The notes under the pieces were generated by a model, which was given only the letters and a program-made list of their open reading frames with translations, ran no database searches and was not told where the DNA came from. The translations under genes and the position numbers were made by a program. A stretch of DNA of 61,332 bases from an uncultured Lachnospiraceae bacterium. GTDB taxonomy: Bacteria; Bacillota; Clostridia; Lachnospirales; Lachnospiraceae. How positions within the stretch are numbered: the first letter of the stretch is position 1; each line of letters begins with the position of its first letter. Shown one piece after another: positions 8,926 through 17,353 of this stretch. The DNA is taken from assembly GCA_946491665.1 (NCBI GenBank), contig CAMLYL010000008.1:1-61332 (forward strand). Direction: 5' to 3'.

Positions 8926-9903
8926 ATGGATAAGAAGATTTTGGAACGGGCGTCGTATGATTTGAAAAATGAAGAACTTGAACAGGCAATTGCGGATTAT
9001 ACGGCGTCGAATAATGATGTGAGGAAGCTGGAGGGACTGATCAAGATTTTTCGGGAATCCCAGGTACTTGTTCCGGTGGCTTTTCCCAAACAGGTGGACA
9101 TAAAGGTGCTGCAGAAGATGCTGCGGGGAGAACCTCTGAAGGAAGGGGAGAGTTTCCCTTTATTTCCGGTTACCATGTCTGATTCCAAGGGCAATAAGTT
9201 TGCTCCTGCTTTCACATCCAGAGACAAGGTTGTGGAGACAAAGGATTTTCCTTATATGATTCCTGTGCCTGCGGATCAGGTGATAAAGAATGCACTGAAT
9301 GAGAAGATGAATCTGAACGGAGTGCTTCTGAATCCGCAGACCGGCGGTTTTGTATTCCGGAAGCAGGCGTTTCTGACAGATTTTTCCAAGATTCCCGCAG
9401 ATGCGCAGAAAGGACAGGTTAAGAAAGTGTCCAGAGAAGAGTTTGTGATTCTGGCACGGAATTCTGTGGAGAAGAATCAGATTCCCAGAATGCTGTTTGA
9501 GCAGAAGGCGGAGTTTATCCGGCGTCTGGAGGATGAGCGGGAAGAGTTTATGCGGGAGTTGTACAGCAGACCTTACGGCGACAAGGTGCCGAGTCCCTAT
9601 ACGGCAGAGGATTTCAGTGTTATGCCGCTGGACATTGACGAGGAAACAACCGCAGTCTGCATAGAGCTTCCGGGAAAACATGTGATTCCGCATATTGCCC
9701 TGTCTGCCTATATCGTATGGAATCCCAAAACAGAGGAGATATACTATTATATGATAGAGAAAGGACAGGCCGGAGAAAGTGATGTCCTTTGCAATATTAC
9801 GCCCGATGGAAAGCATCAGGAGCTGATGACGGCCCCTCCGGTGGGCAGTGAGCTCAGCGCTGTGCTGGATCTGATTCGGGAAGAGAAGGAAGAAGCGGAA
9901 TAA
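8926..9903 (+). CDS. SseB-like domain protein
   Basis: The 325-residue soluble protein has an N-terminal region (about residues 18-110) resembling the SseB family: LVPVAFPK, then FPLFPVTMSDSKGNKFAPAF and the core PVPADQVIKNALNE followed by GVLLNPQTGGFVF. The C-terminal half looks like the second SseB domain (PLDIDEETTAVCIELPG, IYYYMIEKGQAGESDVL). SseB was named for enhanced serine sensitivity in E. coli; its molecular role is not established. The pattern match is by eye. The gene ends 15 bases before the candidate preQ1 riboswitch and is not obviously related to queuosine synthesis. Confidence 0.65.
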   Translation: MDKKILERASYDLKNEELEQAIADYTASNNDVRKLEGLIKIFRESQVLVPVAFPKQVDIKVLQKMLRGEPLKEGESFPLFPVTMSDSKGNKFAPAFTSRDKVVETKDFPYMIPVPADQVIKNALNEKMNLNGVLLNPQTGGFVFRKQAFLTDFSKIPADAQKGQVKKVSREEFVILARNSVEKNQIPRMLFEQKAEFIRRLEDEREEFMRELYSRPYGDKVPSPYTAEDFSVMPLDIDEETTAVCIELPGKHVIPHIALSAYIVWNPKTEEIYYYMIEKGQAGESDVLCNITPDGKHQELMTAPPVGSELSAVLDLIREEKEEAE

Positions 9904-9918
9904 GAGAATTTGAATAAC

Positions 9919-9960
9919 AGACAGTTCATTTGTACCATCCTGTCTATAAACAAAACCAGG
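9919..9960 (+). promoter_or_regulatory. Candidate preQ1-I riboswitch aptamer
   Basis: AGACAG (9919-9924) pairs perfectly with CTGTCT (9940-9945). The loop starts TTC and contains TACCATC. The stem is followed by the A-rich tail ATAAACAAAACCAGG (9946-9960), whose GG can pair with loop CC residues as a pseudoknot. This short hairpin plus A-rich tail is the hallmark of the preQ1 class I aptamer, and the tail closely resembles characterised examples. It lies upstream of the queD-queE-folE-queC-queF operon, which makes preQ1, and is followed by a terminator at 10006-10034, consistent with transcriptional control. Confidence 0.75.
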
Positions 9961-10005
9961 ACTGCTTTCGGACCCTTTTACGGGAAGGGATTTTGAGAAA
10001 GATCA

Positions 10006-10034
10006 GGTCACGGTTTTGCCGTGGCCTTTTTCTT
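10006..10034 (+). terminator. Terminator in the queD leader (likely riboswitch expression platform)
   Basis: GGTCACGG (10006-10013) pairs with CCGTGGCC (10019-10026) around a TTTTG loop, followed by TTTTTCTTT. It lies 63 bases before the queD start and just after the candidate preQ1-I aptamer, so it is probably a conditional terminator. Upstream GGACC-type sequence near 9970 could pair with GGTC at 10006-10009 as an antiterminator. Confidence 0.8.
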
Positions 10035-10096
10035 TGCGGAATATTTCTGTACAGAAACGGAGTCCGGTACAGGTTTTAGAAAGAAAGAGGTTTTTT

Positions 10097-10540
10097 ATGT
10101 ATGTAATAAGAACAGAGCAGAGCTTTGACTCTGCGCATTTTCTGGCCGGATACGCCGGAAAGTGCAGTAATCTCCATGGGCACCGCTGGAGAGTGGTTGT
10201 GGAGGTGTGTTCCCGGAAACTGCAGGAGGAGGGGCAGCTTCGGGGTATGGTAACTGATTTTGGTGATATTAAGGAAGATCTGAAAGAACTGGCAGATTCC
10301 TACGATCATGCCTTTATTTATGAGCGGGGATCTCTGAGGGATCAGACTGTGCAGGCGCTGGAGGCGGAACAGTTTCATCTGATTGAAGTTCCTTTCCGGC
10401 CTACGGCTGAGAATTTCGCCAGGCATTTTTATACTCTGCTGAGGGAAAAAGGATATCAGCTGAGATCCGTAGAGGTTTATGAGACTCCTAATAACTGCGC
10501 GATTTACCAGGAGGAGGATTCCTGTTCCCGGGGAAAATAA
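10097..10540 (+). CDS. queD: 6-carboxytetrahydropterin synthase QueD
   Basis: QueD converts dihydroneopterin triphosphate to 6-carboxytetrahydropterin, the second step towards preQ0/preQ1. The 147-residue protein has zinc ligands in FDSAHFL and HGHRWRV, a Cys in GKCSNLHGH, the ETPNNCAIY C-terminal motif, and GMVTDFGDIKEDL, all typical of the family. The ATG at 10097 is chosen because AAAGAGG ends 6 bases upstream and the family sequence starts at MYVIRTEQSFDSAH; the frame is open further upstream but crosses the leader terminator. First gene of the queuosine-precursor operon under the candidate preQ1 riboswitch. Confidence 0.95.
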   Translation: MYVIRTEQSFDSAHFLAGYAGKCSNLHGHRWRVVVEVCSRKLQEEGQLRGMVTDFGDIKEDLKELADSYDHAFIYERGSLRDQTVQALEAEQFHLIEVPFRPTAENFARHFYTLLREKGYQLRSVEVYETPNNCAIYQEEDSCSRGK

Positions 10541-10590
10541 GCAGCAGAGCGAAAAAGACTGAAAAACAAAGAACAGAAAGTTGAAGAAAT

Positions 10591-11259
10591 ATGGCAAATT
10601 ATAACGTTGTGGAAATATTCAGCAGTATTAACGGGGAGGGACCCCGGTCCGGACAGCTGGCATTGTTTATCAGGATGCAGGGATGCAATCTGGACTGCGG
10701 ATACTGTGATACTAAATGGGCGAATGAGGAGGACTGCAGATCTCACTGGACTTCCACGGAGGAGATCATGGATGTGGTTCGCCTGATGCATATAAAAAAT
10801 ATAACACTTACCGGAGGCGAGCCTCTGATGCAGGAGAATATCATGGAGCTTCTGGAGGCGCTGGCGGCAGACAGAGAACTCCGGGTAGAGATTGAAACCA
10901 ATGGCAGTATTGATCTGAGACCTTTTTCAAAGATAGAAAACGCACCGGCTTTTAATATGGATTATAAGCTTCCGGGAAGCGGCATGGAAGAATATATGCT
11001 GCCGGATAATTTTGCATGTCTGACGGCGAAGGATACTGTCAAATTTGTGGTAAAGGATTATGAAGATCTTTTAAGGGCGCGGGAACTGATTGGCGAATAT
11101 GATCTGACAAACAGGTGTCATGTGTTTTTAAGTCCCGTATATGGAGAGATTGATCCGGAAGATATTGTAAATTTTATGAAGAGCAACAATATGAATGATG
11201 TGACACTGCAGCTTCAGATCCACAAAGTAATCTGGGACAGCGAGATGCGCGGAGTCTGA
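10591..11259 (+). CDS. queE: 7-carboxy-7-deazaguanine synthase QueE (radical SAM)
   Basis: QueE is a radical SAM enzyme that contracts 6-carboxytetrahydropterin to 7-carboxy-7-deazaguanine. The N-terminus [20 protein letters not shown] and the cluster motif CNLDCGYC (Cys32, Cys36, Cys39) identify it, with the SAM-binding [10 protein letters not shown] downstream. The Cys spacing is CX3CX2C, the common one. At 222 residues it is of normal size. It lies 50 bases after queD in the same operon. Confidence 0.95.
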   Translation: MANYNVVEIFSSINGEGPRSGQLALFIRMQGCNLDCGYCDTKWANEEDCRSHWTSTEEIMDVVRLMHIKNITLTGGEPLMQENIMELLEALAADRELRVEIETNGSIDLRPFSKIENAPAFNMDYKLPGSGMEEYMLPDNFACLTAKDTVKFVVKDYEDLLRARELIGEYDLTNRCHVFLSPVYGEIDPEDIVNFMKSNNMNDVTLQLQIHKVIWDSEMRGV

Positions 11260-11302
11260 GGCGGACAGTGAAACGCGGGAGATTAAAAAAGAGGAGAGAA
11301 CA

Positions 11303-11890
11303 ATGGCAATAGACAGAGAGGCGGTAAAACTGCATATTCGGGGTCTTCTTAAGGCGCTGGGCGATGATCCGGACAGAGAAGGACTGAAGGATACTCCGGA
11401 CCGGGTGGCCCGCATGTATGAAGAGGTCTTTGAGGGCATGAATTATACCAATCATGAGATTGCGCAGATGTTTGATAAGACTTTTGAGGAGGATCTGACC
11501 TTTTCGAAGACGAACAGTGATTTTGTGATTGTAAAGGATATCAACATTTTCAGTTACTGCGAGCATCACATGGCGCTGATGTATGATATGAAAGTGACGG
11601 TTGCCTATGTGCCCCGCGGAAAAGTGATCGGACTGAGCAAAATTGCCCGGATTGCGGACATGGTTTCCAAACGTCTGCAGCTTCAGGAACGGATCGGAAC
11701 TGACATTGCGGAGATCGTCCAGGAAGTGGCCGGGACGGAGGATGTGGCGGTTCTGATTGAAGGATGTCACAGCTGTATGACAGCCCGGGGAATCAAGAAG
11801 ACAGACGCGAAAACATACACATCTACCCTTCGGGGGAGATTTCAGACAGATATGATGCTGCAGACCCGCCTGAATCTGGCGCTTAATTAG
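11303..11890 (+). CDS. folE: GTP cyclohydrolase I
   Basis: FolE converts GTP to dihydroneopterin triphosphate, the common precursor for folate and for QueD. The 195-residue protein shows the zinc ligands Cys86 and His89 in [10 protein letters not shown] and Cys158 in CHSCMTARG. It also has the substrate motifs [12 protein letters not shown] and GLSKIARI. Its position between queE and queC indicates it supplies the queuosine pathway, and the preQ1 riboswitch would then control it together with the que genes. Confidence 0.97.
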   Translation: MAIDREAVKLHIRGLLKALGDDPDREGLKDTPDRVARMYEEVFEGMNYTNHEIAQMFDKTFEEDLTFSKTNSDFVIVKDINIFSYCEHHMALMYDMKVTVAYVPRGKVIGLSKIARIADMVSKRLQLQERIGTDIAEIVQEVAGTEDVAVLIEGCHSCMTARGIKKTDAKTYTSTLRGRFQTDMMLQTRLNLALN

Positions 11891-11931
11891 TTGCCGGACG
11901 GTGATTTAAAACAGCAGTAAGGAGAGAGAAT

Positions 11932-12618
11932 ATGAGAGCATTGGTACTTGCCAGCGGCGGTGTGGATTCCACCACCTGTCTGGGGCTGGCAATAGAAAAA
12001 TATGGCCGGGAGAACGTAACCGCTCTGTCGGTTTTTTACGGCCAGAAACACAAAAAAGAGATAGAGGCTTCTGATAAGATCGCCGCATATTACGGCGTGG
12101 AGCATCTGAATCTGAATCTGGAGAAGATCTTTGAATACAGCGACTGTTCTCTGCTGGCTCATTCCGGCAGGGAAATTCCGCAGGAGGCCTATGACGAACA
12201 GCTGAAAAAAACAGAGGGAAAGCCGGTTTCTACCTATGTTCCCTTTCGAAACGGACTGTTTTTATCCTGTGCGGCCAGTATCGCCCTGTCCAGAGGCTGC
12301 GAGGTGATTTATTATGGAGCCCACAGTGACGACGCGGCCGGAAACGCCTATCCCGACTGTTCCGATGCGTTTCACCAGGCCATGGGGCAGGCTATTTACC
12401 TGGGAAGCGGAAATCAGCTCAGAATAGAAGCCCCGTTTGTCACATGGACAAAGGCGGATGTTGTGAAAAAAGGGCTGGAACTGAAAGTCCCTTATGAACT
12501 GACCTGGAGCTGCTATGAAGGCGGAGAGAAGCCCTGCGGAAAATGCGCTACCTGTATAGACCGGGCAAAGGCGTTTGAGGCCAACGGGGCGGCGGATCCG
12601 GCTCTGGCAGTAAAGTAA
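11932..12618 (+). CDS. queC: 7-cyano-7-deazaguanine synthase QueC
   Basis: QueC is the ATP- and ammonia-dependent ligase turning 7-carboxy-7-deazaguanine into preQ0. The PP-loop is LASGGVDST (residues 6-14). The C-terminal zinc site is CYEGGEKPCGKCATC, four Cys residues in the expected pattern, and VPFRNGLFLSCAASIALS and YYGAHSDDAAGNAYPDC match the family. 228 residues, normal length. The ATG at 11932 follows AAGGAGAGAG. Confidence 0.97.
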   Translation: MRALVLASGGVDSTTCLGLAIEKYGRENVTALSVFYGQKHKKEIEASDKIAAYYGVEHLNLNLEKIFEYSDCSLLAHSGREIPQEAYDEQLKKTEGKPVSTYVPFRNGLFLSCAASIALSRGCEVIYYGAHSDDAAGNAYPDCSDAFHQAMGQAIYLGSGNQLRIEAPFVTWTKADVVKKGLELKVPYELTWSCYEGGEKPCGKCATCIDRAKAFEANGAADPALAVK

Positions 12619-12683
12619 AGTTTCCGGGCAGGAAGAGATTTGACTGAATAAGAGAAAATCCCGTAAGAAAGGAAAGAAAGAAT

Positions 12684-13184
12684 ATGTCATCAGGCAGAAA
12701 GAAAGAAGAAATGCAGAATGTAACTCTGCTGGGAAACCAGAAAACGAAATATCCCATGGATTATGCTCCCGAGATGCTGGAAACATTTGAAAATAAGCAT
12801 CCGGACCGGGATTATTTTGTGAAGTTTAACTGTCCGGAGTTTACTTCCCTCTGCCCAATTACCGGACAGCCGGACTTTGCGACAATTACGATTTCCTATG
12901 TTCCCGACAAGATAATGGTGGAGAGCAAATCTCTGAAGCTGTATCTGTTCAGTTTCAGAAACCATGGAGATTTTCATGAGGACTGTGTGAATATTATTAT
13001 GGAAGATCTGATCCGGCTGATGGACCCCAGATATATTGAGGTCTGGGGAAAGTTTACGCCCAGAGGAGGGATTTCGATTGATCCCTACTGTAATTACGGG
13101 AAGCCGGGTACGAAATGGGAGAAGGCGGCGTGGGAACGTCTGGCCAATCATGATCTGTATCCCGAAAAGGTGGATAATCGCTGA
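12684..13184 (+). CDS. queF: NADPH-dependent preQ0 reductase QueF
   Basis: QueF reduces the nitrile of preQ0 to the amine of preQ1, the molecule inserted into tRNA by Tgt. This is the short, single-domain Gram-positive form (166 residues). The catalytic Cys57 and Asp64 lie in [13 protein letters not shown]. The substrate motif [20 protein letters not shown] is intact, and the C-terminus ([18 protein letters not shown], then [11 protein letters not shown]) is nearly that of Bacillus subtilis QueF. Last gene of the preQ1 operon. Confidence 0.97.
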   Translation: MSSGRKKEEMQNVTLLGNQKTKYPMDYAPEMLETFENKHPDRDYFVKFNCPEFTSLCPITGQPDFATITISYVPDKIMVESKSLKLYLFSFRNHGDFHEDCVNIIMEDLIRLMDPRYIEVWGKFTPRGGISIDPYCNYGKPGTKWEKAAWERLANHDLYPEKVDNR

Positions 13185-13204
13185 GTGTGGAAAGAGGGAA
13201 GAAA

Positions 13205-13750
13205 ATGGAGCAGATGAAAAGAATCGACCGCGTATTAAAATACCGGGGAGCGATTGTGGATTTTTACGATGATGTGATGGAATCCCCCCGGGGTGATATT
13301 GCGCACTGGGATTATATTGCCCACAGAAAGGGAGCGGCCGCTGTGCTGCCGGTAACGGATGACGGGAAGATTGTCATGGTACGCCAGTACCGGAATGCGC
13401 TGGAACGGGAAACGCTGGAAATCCCTGCAGGCGCCCGGGATGATGTCAGTGAGCCCAGAAGGGTCTGCGCAGCCCGGGAGCTGGAAGAGGAGACCGGATA
13501 TCGGGCCGGAAAAATGGAGCTTTTAGTTACTGTGGCGACCACGGTAGCTTTCTGTAATGAAGTGATTGAGATTTATCTTGCGACAGAACTGGAAAAGATC
13601 GGAGACCAGCATCTGGATGAGGATGAATTTGTAGAGATTGAGACATATACCATCGAAGAACTGAAGGATATGGTGTTTTCTCAGAAAATCCAGGATTCCA
13701 AGACAGTGGCCGCAATCATGGCTTATTACGGAAAGCTGCACGGCGCGTGA
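13205..13750 (+). CDS. nudF: Nudix hydrolase, ADP-ribose pyrophosphatase type
   Basis: The 181-residue protein carries a Nudix box: GARDDVSEPRRVCAARELEEETGY fits GX5EX7REUXEEXGU in outline and holds the RELEEETG metal-binding core. The preceding VMVRQYRNALERETLEIPAG is characteristic of ADP-sugar pyrophosphatases of the NudF/YqkG group, which hydrolyse ADP-ribose to AMP and ribose-5-phosphate. The ATG at 13205 follows AAAGAGGGA; an upstream in-frame GTG (13187) lacks such a site. It starts 20 bases after queF and may be part of that operon. It converges with the next gene, with only 3 bases between the stop codons. Confidence 0.88.
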   Translation: MEQMKRIDRVLKYRGAIVDFYDDVMESPRGDIAHWDYIAHRKGAAAVLPVTDDGKIVMVRQYRNALERETLEIPAGARDDVSEPRRVCAARELEEETGYRAGKMELLVTVATTVAFCNEVIEIYLATELEKIGDQHLDEDEFVEIETYTIEELKDMVFSQKIQDSKTVAAIMAYYGKLHGA

Positions 13751-13753
13751 GTG

Positions 13754-14329
13754 TTACGGGGACAGTCCCCGGATCAGTTCGCAGATTTTATCCAGGAGCC
13801 AGGGGTTGACGGCGTATTCGCAGAGTGTTCCCGCCAGATAAATACCGCTGAGCAGAAGGATTTTCGGCAGATAAGAGAGGGAACGTCTGATTTTGTTCCG
13901 GATCAGGAGGATATACGCCAGAGCATAAAATATGATCTGGGGCAGCAGAATCCCGGCCATGAGAGGCAGGCTGACAAAGCCGAACTGCCGGATCAGCGTG
14001 GTGGCAAAAAAACCGAAAGAAAATCCCAGCCAGCCGCTGAAGAGAGGAAGAAGCAGGTCGCTTTTCCGAAAGTATCCCGCTGCTGCGGGGATCAGCCAGA
14101 GCAGGAGCCGGTTTTTCAGGACATACCGGAAAAAAGCGATCCAGGAAAAGTCTTCCGGGGCAAAATGTATCAGGCTGTTTTCTGTCTGATATCCAAGCCA
14201 GAAAACAGCGTCAGAGCAGCGGAGATTGGCAAACAGAATACTGAAAAAGAACAGGCCCAGAAACAGGAGCAGATGCAGATTCCACCTGTTATTCCGGGGC
14301 TGTTTTATTTTATATAAAGCATCGTTCAT
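13754..14329 (-). CDS. Stage II sporulation protein M-like membrane protein
   Basis: A 191-residue protein read right to left. A basic N-terminus (MNDALYKIKQPRNNRWNLH) is followed by about five hydrophobic helices: LHLLLFLGLFFFSILFANL, LLLWLIPAAAGYF, LLLPLFSGWLGFSFGFFATT, LPLMAGILLPQIIFYALAYI and KILLLSGIYLAGTLCEY. The pattern, especially GFSFGFFATTLIRQFG followed by LLPQIIFYALAY, resembles the SpoIIM/DUF95 family, a membrane component of the engulfment machinery in sporulating Firmicutes. The start at 14329 is set by AAAGGAAGGG upstream; the frame is open for another 90 codons without support. Family assignment is by eye. Confidence 0.6.
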   Translation of the reverse strand: MNDALYKIKQPRNNRWNLHLLLFLGLFFFSILFANLRCSDAVFWLGYQTENSLIHFAPEDFSWIAFFRYVLKNRLLLWLIPAAAGYFRKSDLLLPLFSGWLGFSFGFFATTLIRQFGFVSLPLMAGILLPQIIFYALAYILLIRNKIRRSLSYLPKILLLSGIYLAGTLCEYAVNPWLLDKICELIRGLSP

Positions 14330-14602
14330 TTTTATATCCCTTCCTTTCTCCGGGCGTTTTCTGCCTGTACAAATATATTCCGTTTTTACTGAAAACATGA
14401 CCCTGTGGTGAATTTGCACAATCGGAAATGACTGTTTCCCGTCCGGAACTGACAGTTGGAAAAGTGCATACAGGTCCTCTGTGCTGATTAAAAATGTGAG
14501 TGAAAACGGAGGATTTTCAGCGCTGACAGCTGATATTGTCAAAATAATAACAATATGCACAAAAAAATACACAATCCATAAGAAAAAAATGGACAAAATC
14601 AC
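14330..14602. other. Intergenic region between divergent genes
   Basis: The stretch separates the leftward SpoIIM-like gene from rightward ackA and holds the 5' region of the former. It is AT-rich towards the right end. Apart from the ackA promoter that follows, no clear operator or RNA element is visible. Confidence 0.6.
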
Positions 14603-14630
14603 TTGCGAATCCCGGGAATTTGTCTATAAT
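14603..14630 (+). promoter_or_regulatory. ackA promoter
   Basis: TTGCGA (14603-14608), a 16-base spacer and a perfect TATAAT (14625-14630) lie 57 bases before the ackA ATG, with a good ribosome binding site (GAAGGGAG) between. Confidence 0.7.
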
Positions 14631-14686
14631 AAAGTAGTAAGGTGTTTTTGTGCCTGTTGAGATGAAATCGAAGGGAGAATTTAACA

Positions 14687-15877
14687 ATGAACGTATTAGT
14701 TATCAACTGCGGAAGCTCATCGCTGAAATATCAGTTGATCAATTCCGACACAGAAGCTGTTATGGCGAAAGGTCTTTGCGAGAGGATCGGTATCGACGGA
14801 AGGCTTACATATCAGAAAGCGGGTCTGGACAAAGAGATCACAGAGGCTCCGATGCCTACTCACAAAGAGGCTATTCAGCTGGTGCTTCACGCGCTGGTAA
14901 ATGAAAAGACCGGTGCCATTAAGGATTTGAGCGAGGTAAACGCAGTTGGTCATCGTATTGTACACGGCGGAGAGGAGTTTGAATCTTCTGCAGTGATTAC
15001 AGATGAAATGCTTGCAGCAGTCGAGGAGTGTAATGAGCTTGCTCCCCTTCATAACCCTGCAAACCTGATCGGTATCAATGCCTGCAAAGAACTGATGCCG
15101 GGCGTACCTATGGTTGGTGTATTTGATACTGCATTCCACCAGACTATGCCGGAGAAGGCTTATCTGTACGGCCTTCCCTATGAGTACTATGAGAAATATA
15201 AAGTAAGAAGATACGGATTCCACGGTACCAGCCACAGCTATGTTTCCAAGCATATGGCTCAGTTCCTGGGGATGGATCTGAATAATTCCAAGCTGATCGT
15301 CGCTCATCTTGGAAACGGAGCTTCCATTTCCGCAGTGAAGGACGGCAAATGTATTGATACTTCCATGGGTCTGACTCCTCTGGAGGGTCTTGTAATGGGT
15401 ACCCGTTCCGGAGATATTGATCCCGCTATTATGGAGTATATTGCGAAGAAAGAAAATCTGGATATCGATGGCGTGATGAATGTTCTGAATAAGAAGTCCG
15501 GTGTTCAGGGTATTTCCGGTCTGTCCAGTGATTTCCGTGATCTGGAGGACGCTATGGAGAAGGGGGATGCCCGTTCCGCGGCAGCTATCGAAGTATTCTC
15601 CTATCGTGTGGCAAAATACATTGGCGCTTATGTGGCAGCGCTGAACGGCGTTGATGCTATTGCCTTTACTGCCGGTGTAGGCGAGAATTCTCCGATTGTC
15701 CGGACAAAGGTGTGCGAACAGCTGGGATATCTGGGAATTGCCCTGGATGAAGAGGCGAACAATAAGCGCGGTTTCGATAACGTGATTTCCACTGCTGATT
15801 CCAGGGTTAAGGTCTGCGTGATTCCTACCAACGAGGAGCTGGCGATTGCGAGAGAGACAGTAGCGCTGGTACAGTAG
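14687..15877 (+). CDS. ackA: Acetate kinase
   Basis: AckA makes ATP and acetate from acetyl phosphate, the energy-yielding end of acetate fermentation. The 396-residue protein has the N-terminal phosphate-binding motif VINCGSSSLKYQL, the signature VPMVGVFDTAFHQTMP with the catalytic Asp, RYGFHGTSHSYVS, the HLGNGASISAV loop and FTAGVGENSPIVR. Length and all motifs are normal. No pta gene is adjacent in the window. It has its own promoter and is followed by a separately transcribed rpmF. Confidence 0.98.
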   Translation: MNVLVINCGSSSLKYQLINSDTEAVMAKGLCERIGIDGRLTYQKAGLDKEITEAPMPTHKEAIQLVLHALVNEKTGAIKDLSEVNAVGHRIVHGGEEFESSAVITDEMLAAVEECNELAPLHNPANLIGINACKELMPGVPMVGVFDTAFHQTMPEKAYLYGLPYEYYEKYKVRRYGFHGTSHSYVSKHMAQFLGMDLNNSKLIVAHLGNGASISAVKDGKCIDTSMGLTPLEGLVMGTRSGDIDPAIMEYIAKKENLDIDGVMNVLNKKSGVQGISGLSSDFRDLEDAMEKGDARSAAAIEVFSYRVAKYIGAYVAALNGVDAIAFTAGVGENSPIVRTKVCEQLGYLGIALDEEANNKRGFDNVISTADSRVKVCVIPTNEELAIARETVALVQ

Positions 15878-15953
15878 CAGAATTGAAAATCGCTGCGGAC
15901 AGGAGAACCGGAAGAACGGCTGATGCACAGAACGGGATTTTTGAAAATTCTTG

Positions 15954-15982
15954 TTGACAAACGCCCGGCGTATGGTTATAAT
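15954..15982 (+). promoter_or_regulatory. Perfect consensus promoter for rpmF
   Basis: TTGACA (15954-15959), exactly 17 bases, TATAAT (15977-15982): all twelve consensus bases match at optimal spacing. It lies 60 bases before rpmF, as expected for a highly expressed ribosomal protein gene. Confidence 0.9.
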
Positions 15983-16041
15983 AATTGAAGTGTGATTAAA
16001 AAGAAGATCATATATGATAGATATATGGGAGGTGTAACGAG

Positions 16042-16221
16042 ATGTCAATTTGCCCGAAAAATAAGTCTTCCAAGGGAAGAAGAGATAGAAGAAGAGCAAA
16101 CTGGAAAATGTCTGCTCCGACTTTGGTAAAGTGCAGCAAGTGCGGTGAGCTGATGGTTCCCCACAGAGTTTGCAAGAACTGCGGCAGCTACAATAAGAAA
16201 GAGATTATCGCAGTAGATTAA
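16042..16221 (+). CDS. rpmF: 50S ribosomal protein L32
   Basis: A 59-residue gene. The protein begins MSICPKNKSSKGRRDRRRAN, is very basic, and has the zinc-binding pairs CSKCGE and CKNCGS (CX2C, nine residues, CX2C). This is the Cys-containing, zinc-binding form of L32. GGGAGGTG at 16028-16035 is the ribosome binding site. The DUF177 (YceD) gene that often precedes rpmF in Firmicutes is absent; the 164 bases after ackA hold only the promoter and leader. A strong terminator follows. Confidence 0.97.
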   Translation: MSICPKNKSSKGRRDRRRANWKMSAPTLVKCSKCGELMVPHRVCKNCGSYNKKEIIAVD

Positions 16222-16240
16222 GCAATAAAAGTGTACTTGT

Positions 16241-16273
16241 AAGGGACGAAATTTATTTCGTCCCTTAGTTTTT
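16241..16273 (+). terminator. Terminator after rpmF
   Basis: AAGGGACGAAAT (16241-16252) pairs with ATTTCGTCCCTT (16255-16266), followed by AGTTTTTT. The convergent gene ends at 16286, so it may serve both strands. Confidence 0.9.
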
Positions 16274-16285
16274 TCGCTGTTATAT

Positions 16286-16831
16286 TTATTTTTCTATTTT
16301 ATCTTCCAGATCAAATTTCCGGATCAGCTGGAATTTTTCTTCTCTGACATCACATACCTTCTGCGCCAGAATGCCAAGGAAATTGCGCAGCATGATTCCC
16401 TGTGCTTCAGCAACCTCCGGACCATAATATTTCGTCATCATTTCTCCGGAAAGCTCCAGTAAATCCACATCAAAGGAAAGGGGGTTGAGGGGCGGACCTT
16501 TTCTTACCGGCCTGTCTCCTGTTTCGTCCTCCGGCTTTGGTCCGGCGAAACACTGTGACAGGGATGGAATTTCTGCCATCAGCATGCCGGGCTCTCCAAA
16601 TTTCGGCATATCATATTTGTGCGGTCTTGGCGCAGGCTCCTTCGCCGGATATGCCTTTAAAATCATGCGGAATGTCTTAAAATCATTTTTAATTCCCGGA
16701 AATTCACCTTTTTTGCGGTGGATGACTGCAGGCTGCATTGTCTCGAGCAATTGTATCAGCGCATCCTCCTGAATATCCTGAAATAATGTAGTACTCTTTA
16801 ATTCCGGTAAGTATTCTCTGTAGTTTTCCAT
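16286..16831 (-). CDS. Unknown protein with Crp/Fnr-like N-terminus but no DNA-binding domain
   Basis: A 181-residue soluble protein with an excellent ribosome binding site (AGGAGG) before its ATG. The first 45 residues (YLPELKSTTLFQDIQEDALI, then LLETMQPAVIHRKKGEF) read like the start of a Crp/Fnr cyclic-nucleotide-binding domain. The following beta barrel with its phosphate cassette is replaced by a Pro/Lys-rich stretch. The last part (SFDVDLLELSGEMMTKYYG, MLRNFLGILAQKV) recalls the dimerisation helix, but no helix-turn-helix follows. Either it is a degenerate Crp-like regulator or an unrelated protein that copied this shape. I cannot name a function. Confidence 0.6.
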   Translation of the reverse strand: MENYREYLPELKSTTLFQDIQEDALIQLLETMQPAVIHRKKGEFPGIKNDFKTFRMILKAYPAKEPAPRPHKYDMPKFGEPGMLMAEIPSLSQCFAGPKPEDETGDRPVRKGPPLNPLSFDVDLLELSGEMMTKYYGPEVAEAQGIMLRNFLGILAQKVCDVREEKFQLIRKFDLEDKIEK

Positions 16832-16873
16832 TGTAACCTCCTGTTTGTATTCTTTTATTTCTCAGCAAAACCG

Positions 16874-16996
16874 TCATATTTTCTGTGAAACAGTAATAAA
16901 TCCGACTGAGGAAAAATCAAGCGCCATAAATCTGTCTGTAAACTCCTGCGCCTGTTTTTGATGGCGGGAAGCTTTCATAATAGTTTTCCTGTTCAT
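16874..16996 (-). CDS. Possible 40-residue basic small protein
   Basis: Read right to left, ATG at 16994-16996 is preceded by GGGAGTG and opens a 40-codon frame that ends in TGA at 16874-16876. The peptide begins MNRKTIMKASRHQKQAQEFT and ends GFITVSQKI. It is basic at the N-terminus and has no membrane segment. It lies 42 bases upstream of the Crp/Fnr-like gene on the same strand and may be a leader peptide or an independent small gene. I recognise no family. Confidence 0.35.
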   Translation of the reverse strand: MNRKTIMKASRHQKQAQEFTDRFMALDFSSVGFITVSQKI

Positions 16997-17353
16997 ATCT
17001 GTTCACTCCCTGCTTATATGCCGGGGAACAGTACCGTAAAATTCCTTCCATTTCAAATAATAATGCAAAAACGATTAAAATACAATAAAAAATGATACAA
17101 AATCGGTTAAAATGATGACTTATTGTATAAAATAGTACAAAATAATATAAAAAGAATAAATGCGAAACGGGTATATTATGCGGAAGAAAAAAGGTTTTAA
17201 AGCAGGAAAAGATCTGTGTGATAATATTCGAAATATTTTTGATTGTAATAAATTCGTATATAATTATCGTTGTATATAATTTTTATATATTGTAAAATAA
17301 ATGGAACGAAGGAAAATATGTTTCAGTACAGAGGAACAATGGAGGTATGGAAA
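16997..17353. other. AT-rich divergent control region before nagB
   Basis: No gene is visible. The stretch is very AT-rich and contains repeated GATACAAAATC/AGTACAAAATA-like words near 17093 and 17134, and two TATAAT hexamers (17259-17264 and 17275-17280) 90-70 bases before nagB. Neither has a good -35 box at standard spacing, so nagB may depend on an activator. Possible operators for a divergent pair cannot be resolved by eye. Confidence 0.5.
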
